Shown here piece by piece: positions 17,885 through 25,938 of a stretch of DNA of 64,000 nucleotides. The notes below the pieces were generated by a model. It searched no databases. It was not told where the DNA came from and saw nothing but the letters and a program-made list of their open reading frames with translations. Within the stretch, counting starts at the first letter, position 1. The number at the start of each line of letters is the position of its first letter. The stretch is from Phenylobacterium sp. (GTDB lineage: Bacteria > Pseudomonadota > Alphaproteobacteria > Caulobacterales > Caulobacteraceae). The translations under genes and the position numbers were made by a program. Where the stretch lies: the NCBI RefSeq assembly GCF_030681155.1, contig NZ_JAUXXE010000071.1:124001-188000 (forward strand), in the 5' to 3' direction.

Positions 17885-18733
17885 TCAGAACTCTCGGCGT
17901 TCGTCGCTGCGCGGATCGGCCACTCTGGCCGCGGCGTAGATTTCGCCACGGCGGGCGATCTCGCGCCAGGGTTTGGCCTTGTTCAGCGCCACATCCAGGC
18001 TCGGCGCGGCCCGGTCGAGATCGGCGACCACGACGCCCGAACTCCCGTCGCCCGGACACCGCGCCAGCCAGCGTCCGTGCGGGCCGATGACGCCCGACGC
18101 CATCGCGCGGCTGCATTGGGCCGGGACGCTGACCCCGAACCAGCAATTGGTGGCCGCGGCATAGGCCTGGGCCATGACGCCAAACATCGGATCTTCGGAA
18201 AAGCTCGAGAACAGCACGACGTCGGCCCCGCGCGCGGCGTAGTCGAGAAACAGCTCCGGGAAATTGATCTCGATGCAGAGCGACAGGCCAAACGAGAACC
18301 CGCCCACTGGGAAGATGACGGGTTCCAGCCCCGGCGCGTACCAGCCGGTGACCTCTGTATTGGAGAGCCGCCGCTTGTCGTACCTAGTCGCCAGGGCGCC
18401 CTGGTCATCGATGACATAGAGGCTGTTGTGGGGACGATTGGGCGCGCCGAGCCGGTGGTTGGCGCCGGCCACCACCCAGATCGAAAGTTCGTCGGCCAGC
18501 GCCGCGGTCTCTTCAAGCTCGGCCTTCAAACCGGCCCAGTCGACAGCCCAGCCGGCCAATCTCAGCTTGCCCTCACCGGACGGATAGCCGGAGACCGCGC
18601 CCTCGGGGAATTGCACGAGTTGGGCGCCCATATCGGCCGCTTGGCGCATCAACCGGCGAACCTCGCGGCCGTTGGCGTGGTGATCAAGGCCGACCTGACT
18701 CTGGCCGACGGCGATACGCAGAATCTGGTTCAT
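17885..18733 (-). CDS. Carbon-nitrogen hydrolase (nitrilase superfamily)
   Basis: The Glu-Lys-Cys catalytic triad of the nitrilase superfamily is visible. Glu lies in FPEGAVSGY (about residue 44), Lys in YDKRRLS (about 125) and Cys in LCIEINFPEL (about 160). Such enzymes hydrolyse amides, carbamoyl groups or nitriles in the cytoplasm. At 282 residues it is closer to the amidase/carbamoylase branches than to true nitrilases. It has no operon partner and converges with the CoA transferase gene. Confidence 0.85.
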   Translation of the reverse strand: MNQILRIAVGQSQVGLDHHANGREVRRLMRQAADMGAQLVQFPEGAVSGYPSGEGKLRLAGWAVDWAGLKAELEETAALADELSIWVVAGANHRLGAPNRPHNSLYVIDDQGALATRYDKRRLSNTEVTGWYAPGLEPVIFPVGGFSFGLSLCIEINFPELFLDYAARGADVVLFSSFSEDPMFGVMAQAYAAATNCWFGVSVPAQCSRAMASGVIGPHGRWLARCPGDGSSGVVVADLDRAAPSLDVALNKAKPWREIARRGEIYAAARVADPRSDERREF

Positions 18734-18849
18734 GCCCCTCCCAATCCTGGGCGAGGTTTCTGGGTGGATCGCGCGCTGTCAATGCGAAGACCAGTTGACC
18801 GCCAAGGCCCCGGCGCCGCCCATGGGGAAAACCAAGAGGAACCGCCCCC

Positions 18850-19647
18850 ATGCCCATCGCCGCCGTCAACGGCCTTTCGCTCTATTTCGAACGGGCGGGG
18901 TCGGGTGAGCCGCTGCTGTTCATCTCCGGCACTGGCGGGGACCTGCGCAACAAGCCCAACCAGTTCGACGGGCCGCTGGGCAAGGCGTTCGACATGATCT
19001 CCTACGACCAACGAGGTCTGGGGCGTTCCGACAAGCCAGATCGCCGATACACCATGGCCGACTATGCCGACGACGCCGCCGCCCTGATGGACAGCCAGGG
19101 GTGGGATCACGCTCATGTGGTCGGGGTCTCGTTTGGCGGCATGGTCGCCCAGGAGCTCGCCCTGCGGCATCCAGCCAAGATTCGTCGGCTGGTGTTGGCC
19201 TGCACCTCTCCGGGCGGCGCGGGGGGCTCGTCGTTCGCCTTCCACGAAATCGGTCACCTGGCCGGCGAGGCCCGGGCCAAATACCTGACGCCCATCTCCG
19301 ACACGCGCCGTGATGAAGCGTGGGCCGCCGCCAATCCGGACGCCTACGCCAAGCTGATCGCGATGACCGCCGCCGACCCGTTCGCCGGTGAACCCGGCCG
19401 CCGTGAAGGCGCCGAACGCCAGTTGGAGGCCCGGGCCGATCACGACACCTGGGAGCGCCTGCCGCAGATCACCGCGCCCACCCTGGTCGTCGGCGGCCGC
19501 TATGACGGCATCGCCAAACCCGAGAGCCTGGAACTGATGGCCGGCCGTATCCCCGCCGCCGAACTGCGCTTCTTCGAGGGTGGTCACATGTTCATGCTGC
19601 AGGATCGCGCCGCGGTCCCGGCGATGATCGAGTTTCTGAACCGTTAG
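18850..19647 (+). CDS. Alpha/beta-fold hydrolase
   Basis: This 265-residue protein has the nucleophile elbow GVSFGGM (Ser about residue 95), an aspartate in GGRYDGIAKP and the catalytic histidine in EGGHMFML, in the usual order and spacing. SYDQRGLGRSDKP is the oxyanion-side loop seen in esterases, lactonases and haloperoxidase-like members. The substrate is not predictable. Its stop codon overlaps by two bases the stop of the convergent histidine kinase gene. Confidence 0.85.
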   Translation: MPIAAVNGLSLYFERAGSGEPLLFISGTGGDLRNKPNQFDGPLGKAFDMISYDQRGLGRSDKPDRRYTMADYADDAAALMDSQGWDHAHVVGVSFGGMVAQELALRHPAKIRRLVLACTSPGGAGGSSFAFHEIGHLAGEARAKYLTPISDTRRDEAWAAANPDAYAKLIAMTAADPFAGEPGRREGAERQLEARADHDTWERLPQITAPTLVVGGRYDGIAKPESLELMAGRIPAAELRFFEGGHMFMLQDRAAVPAMIEFLNR

Positions 19648-21059
19648 GTTTTGGCCAGGATGCCTGCGACGGCGGCGGCGACCTGGGTGACGTCGTAGGG
19701 TTTGCGGATCACCGGAGCGTCAAAGCCCAGCGGAGCGCCGCCAGCCTCGCCATAGCCGGTGGCGAACACGAAGGGCACGCCGCGCGCGGCTAGGGCCTCG
19801 GCCACTGGCGTCACCGATAGGCCATTGAGATTTGCGTCCAACACGGCGGCGTCGATCGGCCCGTCGAGCAGGCTCATGGCTTCGGCCAGCTCATAGGCGG
19901 GGCCTACGATTTCGGCTCCGGCCTCGGCAAGCCCGGTCTCGAGCTCCAGCGCCAGCAGGACCGCATCTTCGACAATCAGCACCCGCGCGCCGCGCAGGTC
20001 GGTGGAACCGCTGATCACGGGCGCCGGCGGCAGCCGCTCCGGCGTCGGCGCCTCAGGCATCAGCTCTGGGCTGTCGACCACCGCTGCAGGCCCGGCCCGC
20101 AACCGCACGCAAACCCCAGCTCTCCGGTACTCGACATCCGCCTCGCCGTTGAGTTCACGGCCGGTGACCTGGCTGAGCAAGGTCGTACCGAACCCGCGAT
20201 GCACCGGCAGGGAAACCGGCGGCCCGCCGCTTTCGGTCCAGAACAGTTCAAACCCGCCATCGGCGATCCGCGTCCAGCGAACATCGACCCGGCCGTTCTC
20301 GACCGAGAGCGCTCCGTACTTCACCGCGTTCGTCGCCAGTTCGTGCAGCGCCAGCGACAAGGCGTTGGCTGCGCGGGGCGTCAGGAAGAGCTCTGGCCCT
20401 TCCCAGCGGGTCTGGCCGGGCGCGATGCCGCCCAACTCCGCCGCCGCCAAATGCGCCACCGCCGCCCCGCGCCAGCGCGCGGCAGTCAGCAGTTCGTTGG
20501 CCGAGGCCATGGATTTCAGGCGGCCTGCGAAGGTCTTGAGGAAACTGTCGAGCGACGTGGTCCGCTTGGCGGTTTGCTGGGCCAGGGCCTGCACCGCCGC
20601 CAGCACGTTTTTGACCCGGTGATCCAGCTCGAGCATCAGGGCGCCGCGGCGATCCTCGTCGGCACGGCGATTACTGATGTCCTGGGTCACGCCGCAGATG
20701 CGCAACGGGCGGCCGTTCTCGTCGCTGACCAGAATGCCCGACGACCTGACCCAGACGACGCGCCCGTCGCTCTCGCGGACGCGGCGATACTCGACCTCGA
20801 AACGGCCCTCGGCGCGTATGGCCGCTTCCATCAACTTTCGGGTCTTGTCGCGGTCTTCAGGATGGACGCCGCGATAAAGGACCTCGCCCCGCTCGGCGGC
20901 GATCTCGCCGGCGGGCAAACCGGTGATTTCGGCCATGCGCTCGCTGACGTGCAGGACGTCGGCGACCATATCCCAGTCGTACTCGCCCAGGCGTGCTGAT
21001 TGCAGCGCTAACTGCAGGCGCTCACGGTCCAGGTTCGGTTCAGCGGCGGGCGTCGCCAT
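19644..21059 (-). CDS. PAS-HWE histidine kinase with C-terminal receiver domain
   Basis: The protein is soluble. Residues about 10-130 form a PAS domain ending in RICGVTQDISNRRAD. Then comes an HWE-type dimerisation helix (ELDHRVKNVLAAVQALAQQT, phospho-acceptor His) and an ATPase domain with ALHELATNAVKYGAL. The last 120 residues are a receiver domain with LIVEDA, the phospho-acceptor Asp in VLDANLNG and the conserved Lys in IRKPY. ATG at 21059 is the likely start, since upstream codons add only a basic tail. HWE kinases commonly feed PhyR in alphaproteobacteria. An EcfG-like promoter read on this strand lies about 100 bases upstream, so it may be both a sensor and a member of the stress regulon. 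Confidence 0.88.
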   Translation of the reverse strand: MATPAAEPNLDRERLQLALQSARLGEYDWDMVADVLHVSERMAEITGLPAGEIAAERGEVLYRGVHPEDRDKTRKLMEAAIRAEGRFEVEYRRVRESDGRVVWVRSSGILVSDENGRPLRICGVTQDISNRRADEDRRGALMLELDHRVKNVLAAVQALAQQTAKRTTSLDSFLKTFAGRLKSMASANELLTAARWRGAAVAHLAAAELGGIAPGQTRWEGPELFLTPRAANALSLALHELATNAVKYGALSVENGRVDVRWTRIADGGFELFWTESGGPPVSLPVHRGFGTTLLSQVTGRELNGEADVEYRRAGVCVRLRAGPAAVVDSPELMPEAPTPERLPPAPVISGSTDLRGARVLIVEDAVLLALELETGLAEAGAEIVGPAYELAEAMSLLDGPIDAAVLDANLNGLSVTPVAEALAARGVPFVFATGYGEAGGAPLGFDAPVIRKPYDVTQVAAAVAGILAKT

Positions 21060-21158
21060 GGCGTGACCATAAAGCCGGGTTCGAGTCAGAGCGACAGGAA
21101 CCACAAGTTGTATGCCTTCTTTTGATTGACGCATCCCAAACGGCTTTCCGCATCACCT

Positions 21159-21183
21159 GGAACCGCCTATTGTCTCTGACGTT
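21159..21183 (+). promoter_or_regulatory. EcfG promoter for the DUF883 gene
   Basis: GGAAC (21159-21163), 16 bases, CGTT (21180-21183): exact consensus. The DUF883 start codon lies 66 bases downstream. Confidence 0.8.
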
Positions 21184-21185
21184 CC
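21161..21185 (-). promoter_or_regulatory. Opposing EcfG-like promoter toward the HWE kinase gene
   Basis: Read on the minus strand the same element gives GGAAC (21185-21181), 16 bases, GGTT (21164-21161). The -35 of each promoter overlaps the -10 of the other. The kinase start lies about 100 bases away. Confidence 0.5.
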
Positions 21186-21249
21186 GGCAATGCTCACATG
21201 CCACACTCAAGGCCCCCTTGAGCCCGCCCGCAGTACTGGAGAGACTGAA

Positions 21250-21570
21250 ATGGCCACCAACGCCGCCGATTACAAAGACGAAGCCAAGGCTGCCGCCAAT
21301 TCGGTCGCCGAATCCGCTCAAAAGCTGTCGAGCGAAGCGCAACGCAGCTTCAACGACGCCGCCAAGCGTTTCGAAAAGGTCGTCAGCGAGGGTCTTGACC
21401 AAATTCGCGCCCAGTCGCGCACCTATGCCGACAACGCCGGCGAACATCTCGATGAAGCTCAACGCTATGTGGTCGAACGCGTGAAGGAAAAGCCCTTGGT
21501 GGCTGCCGGCGCCGCGCTCGGCGTTGGTCTGTTGGTCGGTATCTTGCTGGCCAGCGGCCGTAACCGTTGA
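21250..21570 (+). CDS. DUF883 (ElaB/YqjD-like) membrane-anchored stress protein
   Basis: A 106-residue protein with a long, charged amphipathic helix rich in Ala, Lys and Glu, then one C-terminal membrane helix (KPLVAAGAALGVGLLVGILLASGR). This is the YqjD/ElaB architecture; in E. coli these stationary-phase proteins tether ribosomes to the inner membrane. The start is set by GGAGA nine bases before ATG. A perfect EcfG promoter lies upstream. The next gene, a YqjE-like membrane protein, overlaps its stop codon, as yqjD and yqjE do in enterobacteria. Confidence 0.88.
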   Translation: MATNAADYKDEAKAAANSVAESAQKLSSEAQRSFNDAAKRFEKVVSEGLDQIRAQSRTYADNAGEHLDEAQRYVVERVKEKPLVAAGAALGVGLLVGILLASGRNR

Positions 21571-21962
21571 TCCTGAAGAAGACGATCTATTACGCCGTCG
21601 CCGTCGCCGCGCTCGCCGCGGCGGCGACTGTTTGTGTGGTGTTCTTGGCGCTCGCGCTTTACGCCGCGCTCGTCCCGAACATCGGACCGGCATGGTCGGC
21701 CGCGGCCGTGGCTGCTGCCGCCCTCGCGGTGATGGCGATCCTGTCGGCTGTTCTGCTCGGAAAGCCGCATCATCCGCCGGGGCAACAACCCCAGGAGCCT
21801 GACCTGACCATGCGGGTTTTCGAACTCGCGAGGGACAAACCTTGGGTCGCGCTTGGCGCCCTTGGAGCGCTCGGCGCGGCGGCCGCCGTGGCGATGAAAA
21901 ACCCAAAAATCACCAGCGCGGTGATAACGACCTTGATCGCCAGCCGCGTCGCCAAGAAATAG
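21567..21962 (+). CDS. YqjE-like inner-membrane protein
   Basis: A 131-residue protein with two adjacent hydrophobic helices in the first 65 residues, a proline-rich loop and a third hydrophobic stretch (VALGALGALGAAAAVAM). It starts at a TTG that overlaps the DUF883 stop codon (TTGA), implying coupled translation. Position and topology match YqjE/holin-superfamily-III partners of YqjD. Function is unknown; co-expression under the upstream EcfG promoter is likely. Confidence 0.75.
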   Translation: MILKKTIYYAVAVAALAAAATVCVVFLALALYAALVPNIGPAWSAAAVAAAALAVMAILSAVLLGKPHHPPGQQPQEPDLTMRVFELARDKPWVALGALGALGAAAAVAMKNPKITSAVITTLIASRVAKK

Positions 21963-22037
21963 AGAACTAAACCGGATGCTCGGGGTTTCAATGGGACTGC
22001 GGGCTTCGGCCCCACTCCTATCCCCCAGGAACGTCCT

Positions 22038-22673
22038 ATGTTTGAATTGCCAGATCTCGCCTATGACCACGCCGCTCTGGAGCCGGTGATCTCCAAGGCG
22101 ACGATGCATCTGCATCACGACAAGCACCACAAGCGCTATGTCGACGTCACCAACCAGATCCTTGAGGAAAAGGGCCAGAAGCCCGCCAGCCTCGAAGACG
22201 TGGTTCGCGAGACCGCCGGCAAGGCCGACGCCAAGAAGCTATTCAACAACGCCGCCCAATCCTGGAACCACGCTTTCTTCTGGGCCTGCATGACCCCGAC
22301 GAAGCAGACGCCGGACGGTGACTTGGCCAAGGCTATCGACCGCGATTTCGGCGGCCTCGATAAGCTGAAGGAAGAGTTCGTGAAGGCCGGCGTCGCCCAT
22401 TTCGGTTCGGGCTGGGTCTGGCTGGCGGCCGAGGGTGGCGCGCTGAAGATCATCGACACCCATGACGGCGAAGACCTGCTGCCGAACAAGGGCCAGACGC
22501 CGCTGATCGTCTGCGACCTGTGGGAGCACGCCTACTATCTGGACCACAAGAACGACCGCGAGGCTTTCCTGAAGGCTTGGTTTGACGCCCTGGCCAACTG
22601 GTCCTTCGCCGCCGACCAGTATGCGGCCGCTCAAGGCACGGGCGAAGCCTGGCGCTACCCGCTCCCGGCCTAG
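22038..22673 (+). CDS. sodB: Fe/Mn superoxide dismutase
   Basis: This 211-residue enzyme dismutates superoxide in the cytoplasm. The metal ligands sit in HLHHDKHHKRYV (N-terminal His), WNHAFFW (second His) and the C-terminal DLWEHAYYLD (Asp and His). GGLDKLKEEF and FGSGWVWL are standard core segments. The pattern is that of the iron-type branch, but metal choice cannot be fixed by eye. It lies directly after the stress-controlled DUF883/YqjE pair. I see no EcfG site of its own in the 75-base gap. Confidence 0.93.
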   Translation: MFELPDLAYDHAALEPVISKATMHLHHDKHHKRYVDVTNQILEEKGQKPASLEDVVRETAGKADAKKLFNNAAQSWNHAFFWACMTPTKQTPDGDLAKAIDRDFGGLDKLKEEFVKAGVAHFGSGWVWLAAEGGALKIIDTHDGEDLLPNKGQTPLIVCDLWEHAYYLDHKNDREAFLKAWFDALANWSFAADQYAAAQGTGEAWRYPLPA

Positions 22674-22679
22674 ACCTGC

Positions 22680-22704
22680 GGAACTGCTTAGCCGTCAAGA
22701 CGTT
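22680..22704 (+). promoter_or_regulatory. EcfG promoter for the first DUF1328 gene
   Basis: GGAAC (22680-22684), 16 bases, CGTT (22701-22704): exact consensus, seven bases after the superoxide dismutase stop and 33 bases before the DUF1328 ATG. Confidence 0.8.
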
Positions 22705-22736
22705 CTAAATACCGGATACAAATTCGGAGTAACGAC

Positions 22737-22910
22737 ATGCTCGGCTGGGCCTTGACTTTCCTGGTGGTCGCTCTGATCGCCGGTGTACTTGGTTTTACGT
22801 CCATTGCGGGCGCCGCGATGGGCGTAGCCAAGATTCTCTTCTTCGTCTTCCTCGTGCTGTTCGTGGTTTCCCTCGTCATGCACATGGTTCGAGGGCGCGG
22901 CGCCTTATAG
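22737..22910 (+). CDS. DUF1328 small membrane protein (YtjA-like), copy 1
   Basis: A 57-residue, almost entirely hydrophobic protein with two membrane helices. It begins [20 protein letters not shown] and has the conserved [19 protein letters not shown] motif of DUF1328. CGGAG precedes the ATG. A paralogue lies at 27007-27180 on the other strand. Both have perfect EcfG promoters, so both are likely induced in the general stress response. Molecular function is unknown. Confidence 0.88.
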   Translation: MLGWALTFLVVALIAGVLGFTSIAGAAMGVAKILFFVFLVLFVVSLVMHMVRGRGAL

Positions 22911-22935
22911 CGCGACGTCCAAGACGTGAGACTGC

Positions 22936-22964
22936 AACGCCCGCCCTTCACTAGGGCGGGCGTT
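22936..22964. terminator. Bidirectional terminator between DUF1328 and metallophosphoesterase genes
   Basis: AACGCCCGCCC (22936-22946) pairs with GGGCGGGCGTT (22954-22964) around a seven-base loop, followed by TT. It lies between two converging genes. Confidence 0.75.
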
Positions 22965-23747
22965 TTAGCATCTGCGGTCCAGCGACCAGGTCCGATAGGG
23001 CGTGTAGTGCGAGCGTTCCCACGCCTGGGCGATGACCCGGATCTCAGCGTCATCGGCTTCGATGATATTAAATCCTGCCGGCACGCCTCGCTCGCGCACC
23101 GACAAGGTCCCAGCACCCACCGCATAGGTCTTGCCGTCCCCGAACGGATAGGGCCAGGCGAACGGCGCGTGGATATGCCCGGACAACACCAGGTCGACGC
23201 GGCACTCGGCCATGGCCTGAGCCGCAGCGCTTCCGCCCCAAACCTTCGCGGTCATTGGACCGCCGATCATCTCAGTCAGCGGGTGATGGCAGACCAGGAT
23301 CTTCAGCTTTCCATCGGCTGCGCCGCACAGCCAATCGGTGGCCTCGCGAGTTTGCCGACGCGATATCTGCCCCTTTGACCAGTTCGCGCGAGGCTGGACG
23401 CCGCGGGCGGTGTTCAGCCCTCGCACCAGGAAACCATCGGCGATATGGGTCTGGGCCTCCGCCGGTCCGATCATTCTGCTGAAGCGGGCGAACGGGGTGA
23501 AGAACCGCTCCCACCAGGCCAGGTACGGTGCGTCGTGATTACCGGGGCAGACCAACATCGGGCCCGGCACGGTCTTCAGCCACGCAGCGGCCGCCTCGAA
23601 CTCTCCCACCGCCCCGAACTGGGTCAGGTCGCCGGAGACGATGGTGAGGTCAAAGCCCCCCGCCCTGATCATCTCAGCAGCGGCCGCGACGGCGGCGACA
23701 TTCTCGCCCCCGAAATGGATGTCGGACAGATGGGCGATCCTGATCAC
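22965..23747 (-). CDS. Metallophosphoesterase (calcineurin-like)
   Basis: The binuclear-metal motifs of the calcineurin superfamily are all present: HLSDIHFG at the N-terminus, VSGDLTQFG (about residue 47), PGNHD (about 74), CHHPL and SGHIHAPF. The start is taken as GTG at 23747, whose GTGA overlaps the stop of the upstream lipid-kinase-like gene; residues further upstream do not resemble the family. Members hydrolyse phosphodiesters such as cyclic nucleotides, UDP-diacylglucosamine or glycerophosphodiesters; which is unclear. It should be co-transcribed with the DAGK-domain gene from the EcfG promoter at 24754-24778. Confidence 0.87.
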   Translation of the reverse strand: MIRIAHLSDIHFGGENVAAVAAAAEMIRAGGFDLTIVSGDLTQFGAVGEFEAAAAWLKTVPGPMLVCPGNHDAPYLAWWERFFTPFARFSRMIGPAEAQTHIADGFLVRGLNTARGVQPRANWSKGQISRRQTREATDWLCGAADGKLKILVCHHPLTEMIGGPMTAKVWGGSAAAQAMAECRVDLVLSGHIHAPFAWPYPFGDGKTYAVGAGTLSVRERGVPAGFNIIEADDAEIRVIAQAWERSHYTPYRTWSLDRRC

Positions 23748-24625
23748 GCCGCCGGCTCCGGCGGCGGGGCAAGAATCCGAGCGACCTTCGGACGCCATTC
23801 GACCTTGGCCGTCGAAGCCAGCCGCACGGGTTCGCCATCCAGAACCGCAGGGATCCTTCCCGCCGACCAGACGCCCGCCGTCTGGCAGGGATGCGTCTCG
23901 ACGGAAGGATCGACCCGCCAATCCGACACCAAGGCGTTCAGACCGATGCGGGCGGCGTCCATCACGCTCTTGGGATCGATCACCGCAGCCTCCAGCGCCT
24001 GATCGGTATCAGACATGATCTTGGAGGCCAGCGGGCACAGGAACGCCAAGGCTTCGGCCTTGCCCCTCGGCCCGCCGTCGAGGGCGTAGCGCAGGCGGCC
24101 GGAAAAGGCCCGTGCCCAGGCCCGCTGTGAGCGCCGCCAAGCCAGGGTCAGCCGTCGCTCACGCACCGCTTCACGCGCCGGCGCCCAGAGCGCCGGCGAA
24201 CCGAGGATCGCCGCGACCAGGAAATTGCGGCCATCGATCCGCCCACCCCCGATGGGGCGTTCGCGCCCCGTCTCCAGCGCGCCGCGCAGAGCATCCTGCC
24301 AGGGCGTCACGCCATAGACCGCATAGGGCAGCATATTCATCGTCCCGCCCGGCAAGGGCGCGATGACCGGACCGTCCGGTCCCGCCATCTCGGCGGCCGT
24401 GCGAGCTGTCCCATCGCCGGCCAGGATGATCAGCAGATCGGGATCGGCGTCGACGGCGTCGCGCAGGCAGCGGGTCAGGTCGCCGCTCTCGGGAGCGCAA
24501 ACGTTCGATTTCAGTCCAAGCTCGGACAAAAGAGCCCGCATTTCGTCAGGGGCCTGAGCCGACACGCTGCCCGAGGCGGTGTTCACCACCACTTCGACGC
24601 GGGAAATTTTGGGCTTCACATCCAT
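23744..24625 (-). CDS. Diacylglycerol-kinase-domain (lipid kinase-like) protein
   Basis: The DAGK catalytic domain is recognisable: VVVNTASGS at the N-terminus, LAGDGTARTAAE (GDGT ATP-binding loop, about residue 70) and PLPGGTMNMLP (GTxN). Such proteins phosphorylate diacylglycerol or similar lipids at the membrane. The C-terminus has the EWRPK beta-sandwich expected of YegS-type kinases. ATG at 24625 is chosen; a GTG at 24661 would add 12 residues. The downstream metallophosphoesterase overlaps by four bases. A perfect EcfG promoter lies 129 bases upstream, suggesting membrane-lipid remodelling under stress. Confidence 0.83.
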   Translation of the reverse strand: MDVKPKISRVEVVVNTASGSVSAQAPDEMRALLSELGLKSNVCAPESGDLTRCLRDAVDADPDLLIILAGDGTARTAAEMAGPDGPVIAPLPGGTMNMLPYAVYGVTPWQDALRGALETGRERPIGGGRIDGRNFLVAAILGSPALWAPAREAVRERRLTLAWRRSQRAWARAFSGRLRYALDGGPRGKAEALAFLCPLASKIMSDTDQALEAAVIDPKSVMDAARIGLNALVSDWRVDPSVETHPCQTAGVWSAGRIPAVLDGEPVRLASTAKVEWRPKVARILAPPPEPAA

Positions 24626-24753
24626 GACCGTCAGCCCGCCGTTCGTCGGGCCGACCGCCACACGCAGCCTTCGGCCCCGAGTTGATCGCGCAGGGCTGGG
24701 CCCAGATGGCGACGTTGGGGCATGGTGGGTACTCCGGTTTACTTGTCCTGCCT

Positions 24754-24778
24754 AACGGTGAAGCCTGAATGGGGTTCC
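24754..24778 (-). promoter_or_regulatory. EcfG promoter for the lipid kinase - metallophosphoesterase pair
   Basis: Minus strand: GGAAC (24778-24774), 16 bases, CGTT (24757-24754): exact consensus. It diverges from the promoter at 24783-24807; the two -35 elements are four bases apart. Confidence 0.78.
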
Positions 24779-24782
24779 GATC

Positions 24783-24807
24783 GGAACTGGCCCTCAAGCA
24801 GTGCGTT
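24783..24807 (+). promoter_or_regulatory. EcfG promoter for the glycine-zipper lipoprotein gene
   Basis: GGAAC (24783-24787), 16 bases, CGTT (24804-24807): exact consensus. The ATG lies 33 bases downstream, behind AAGGAG. Confidence 0.8.
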
Positions 24808-24840
24808 GGCTCCGACGGGATATGTTCAAGGAGAGCCCAT

Positions 24841-25200
24841 ATGCTCAAGGCCCTTTCGCTTAAGCCGTTGATCGCCATAGCCGGCGCTGGTCTGTTGGCC
24901 GCCGCCTGCACCACCACGGGGAACGTGGAACGCAACGCCGCAGGCGGAGCCGCGCTCGGCGCGCTGGCCGGTGCTGTGATCGGCAACAACGTTGGCGGCG
25001 GCGACGCAGGAACCGGGGCTGCTATCGGCGCGGCGCTCGGCGGCGGCGCCGGCGCGGTTCGCGGCTGCCGCCAGGACGGCGGTTGCGGGGCTCAGCCCAG
25101 CGCCAACCATCGCCAATACTACGATGAAAGAGCCGGTCGATATTACTACTACGACTCCGGTTCGGGACGGTATTTCTGGGAAGACGGCAGCCCGCGCTGA
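24841..25200 (+). CDS. Glycine-zipper lipoprotein (17-kDa antigen/OsmB-like)
   Basis: The signal peptide ends in the lipobox LAAAC. Two glycine-zipper helices follow (AAGGAALGALAGAVIGNN and GAAIGAALGGGAGAV), then a short tail rich in Tyr, Asp and Gly (YYDERAGRYYYYDS...). This is the layout of small outer-membrane lipoproteins such as OsmB and rickettsial 17-kDa antigen. Its role is probably structural in the envelope. AAGGAG sets the start at 24841. The upstream EcfG promoter and the stress-related neighbours support stress induction. Confidence 0.85.
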   Translation: MLKALSLKPLIAIAGAGLLAAACTTTGNVERNAAGGAALGALAGAVIGNNVGGGDAGTGAAIGAALGGGAGAVRGCRQDGGCGAQPSANHRQYYDERAGRYYYYDSGSGRYFWEDGSPR

Positions 25201-25226
25201 GGGCTCTGTCTAGACTAGCTTAGCTT

Positions 25227-25251
25227 GGGCGGTCGGTTATGCTGACCGCCC
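25227..25251 (+). terminator. Intrinsic terminator of the glycine-zipper lipoprotein gene
   Basis: GGGCGGTC (25227-25234) and GACCGCCC (25244-25251) form a perfect eight-pair stem with a nine-base loop, followed by TTTCC. Confidence 0.7.
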
Positions 25252-25292
25252 TTTCCATTATCGCTTGGGGCTTGAAGACTATGGGGCTTGGA

Positions 25293-25742
25293 ATGAGGAC
25301 TTCGACGATCATCGCAGTCGCGATTGGCGCCGGCCTGGCCGTCTCCGGCTGCGCGACTTCCAGCAATACCCGCGACCAGATCGTCAAGGCGCCGGCCGCC
25401 TGCGAAGACGTGACCGTGCAGATTTACTTCGAGCCCGAAAGCTCTGAAGTCACCAGCGAAGGCCAGGCGGTGCTGAACCAAGCCTCGCTTCAAGCTAAGT
25501 CCTGCAAGATCGAGCGAGTTCGCGTCATGGGCCTCGCCGACGCCGTCGGCGCCCCGGCTGCAAATCTCGAGATCTCCAAGAAGCGCGCCGCGGCCGTGAC
25601 CCGTTCGCTGAACTCGACCGGCCTGCCCACCCCGGAATTCGATCTTGCCGCGGCGGGTCAGACCGGCGCCGTCACCGCCGAAGGCGATGCGCGCCTCATG
25701 CGTCGCCGGGCCGACGTCACCATCGAGTTGAGCAACCCCTAG
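25293..25742 (+). CDS. OmpA-like peptidoglycan-binding lipoprotein
   Basis: A lipoprotein signal peptide (IIAVAIGAGLAVSGC) is followed by an OmpA/MotB-type domain. It has a strand region VQIYFEPESSEVTSEGQAVLNQA, then MGLADAVGAPAANLEISKKRAAAV, the segment that normally contacts diaminopimelate. The domain lies at the C-terminus, as in Pal-like proteins. It likely sits in the outer membrane and binds the cell wall. The start is taken at 25293; an ATG at 25281 is an alternative. I see no EcfG site directly upstream. Confidence 0.8.
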   Translation: MRTSTIIAVAIGAGLAVSGCATSSNTRDQIVKAPAACEDVTVQIYFEPESSEVTSEGQAVLNQASLQAKSCKIERVRVMGLADAVGAPAANLEISKKRAAAVTRSLNSTGLPTPEFDLAAAGQTGAVTAEGDARLMRRRADVTIELSNP

Positions 25743-25765
25743 GCTCTAGGACTACTAAAAGAAAA

Positions 25766-25786
25766 GGCGGGCCCAGCGGGTCCGCC
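25766..25786 (+). terminator. Intrinsic terminator after the OmpA-like gene
   Basis: GGCGGGCCC (25766-25774) pairs with GGGTCCGCC (25778-25786), with one G-T wobble, and is followed by TGTTT. Confidence 0.6.
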
Positions 25787-25810
25787 TGTTTGAGTCTGCA
25801 TCATCGAGAA

Positions 25811-25900
25811 AAGGGGGTGCGGAGGCAGCAGACCGGCCTGGAGGCCGGCCTCAAGTCGGGGGGGGCGTCGCCGCCTCCGCAATCCTTAAACCCGCCCCCA
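25811..25900. repeat. Intergenic inverted repeat (REP-like)
   Basis: TGCGGAGGC (25818-25826) and GCCTCCGCA (25873-25881) flank a CCGGCCT/AGGCCGG hairpin. G-runs and C-runs flank the outside. It is an extended cruciform-like element between converging genes, with no open frame. Confidence 0.6.
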
Positions 25901-25938
25901 TTCCAATCGTTCCCGTAGCGCGCGAAAATTTTTCGCGT

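Noticed and set aside
18834..18850. GGAAC just before the alpha/beta hydrolase ATG
   Set aside because: It lies too close to the start codon and has no -10 at the right spacing.
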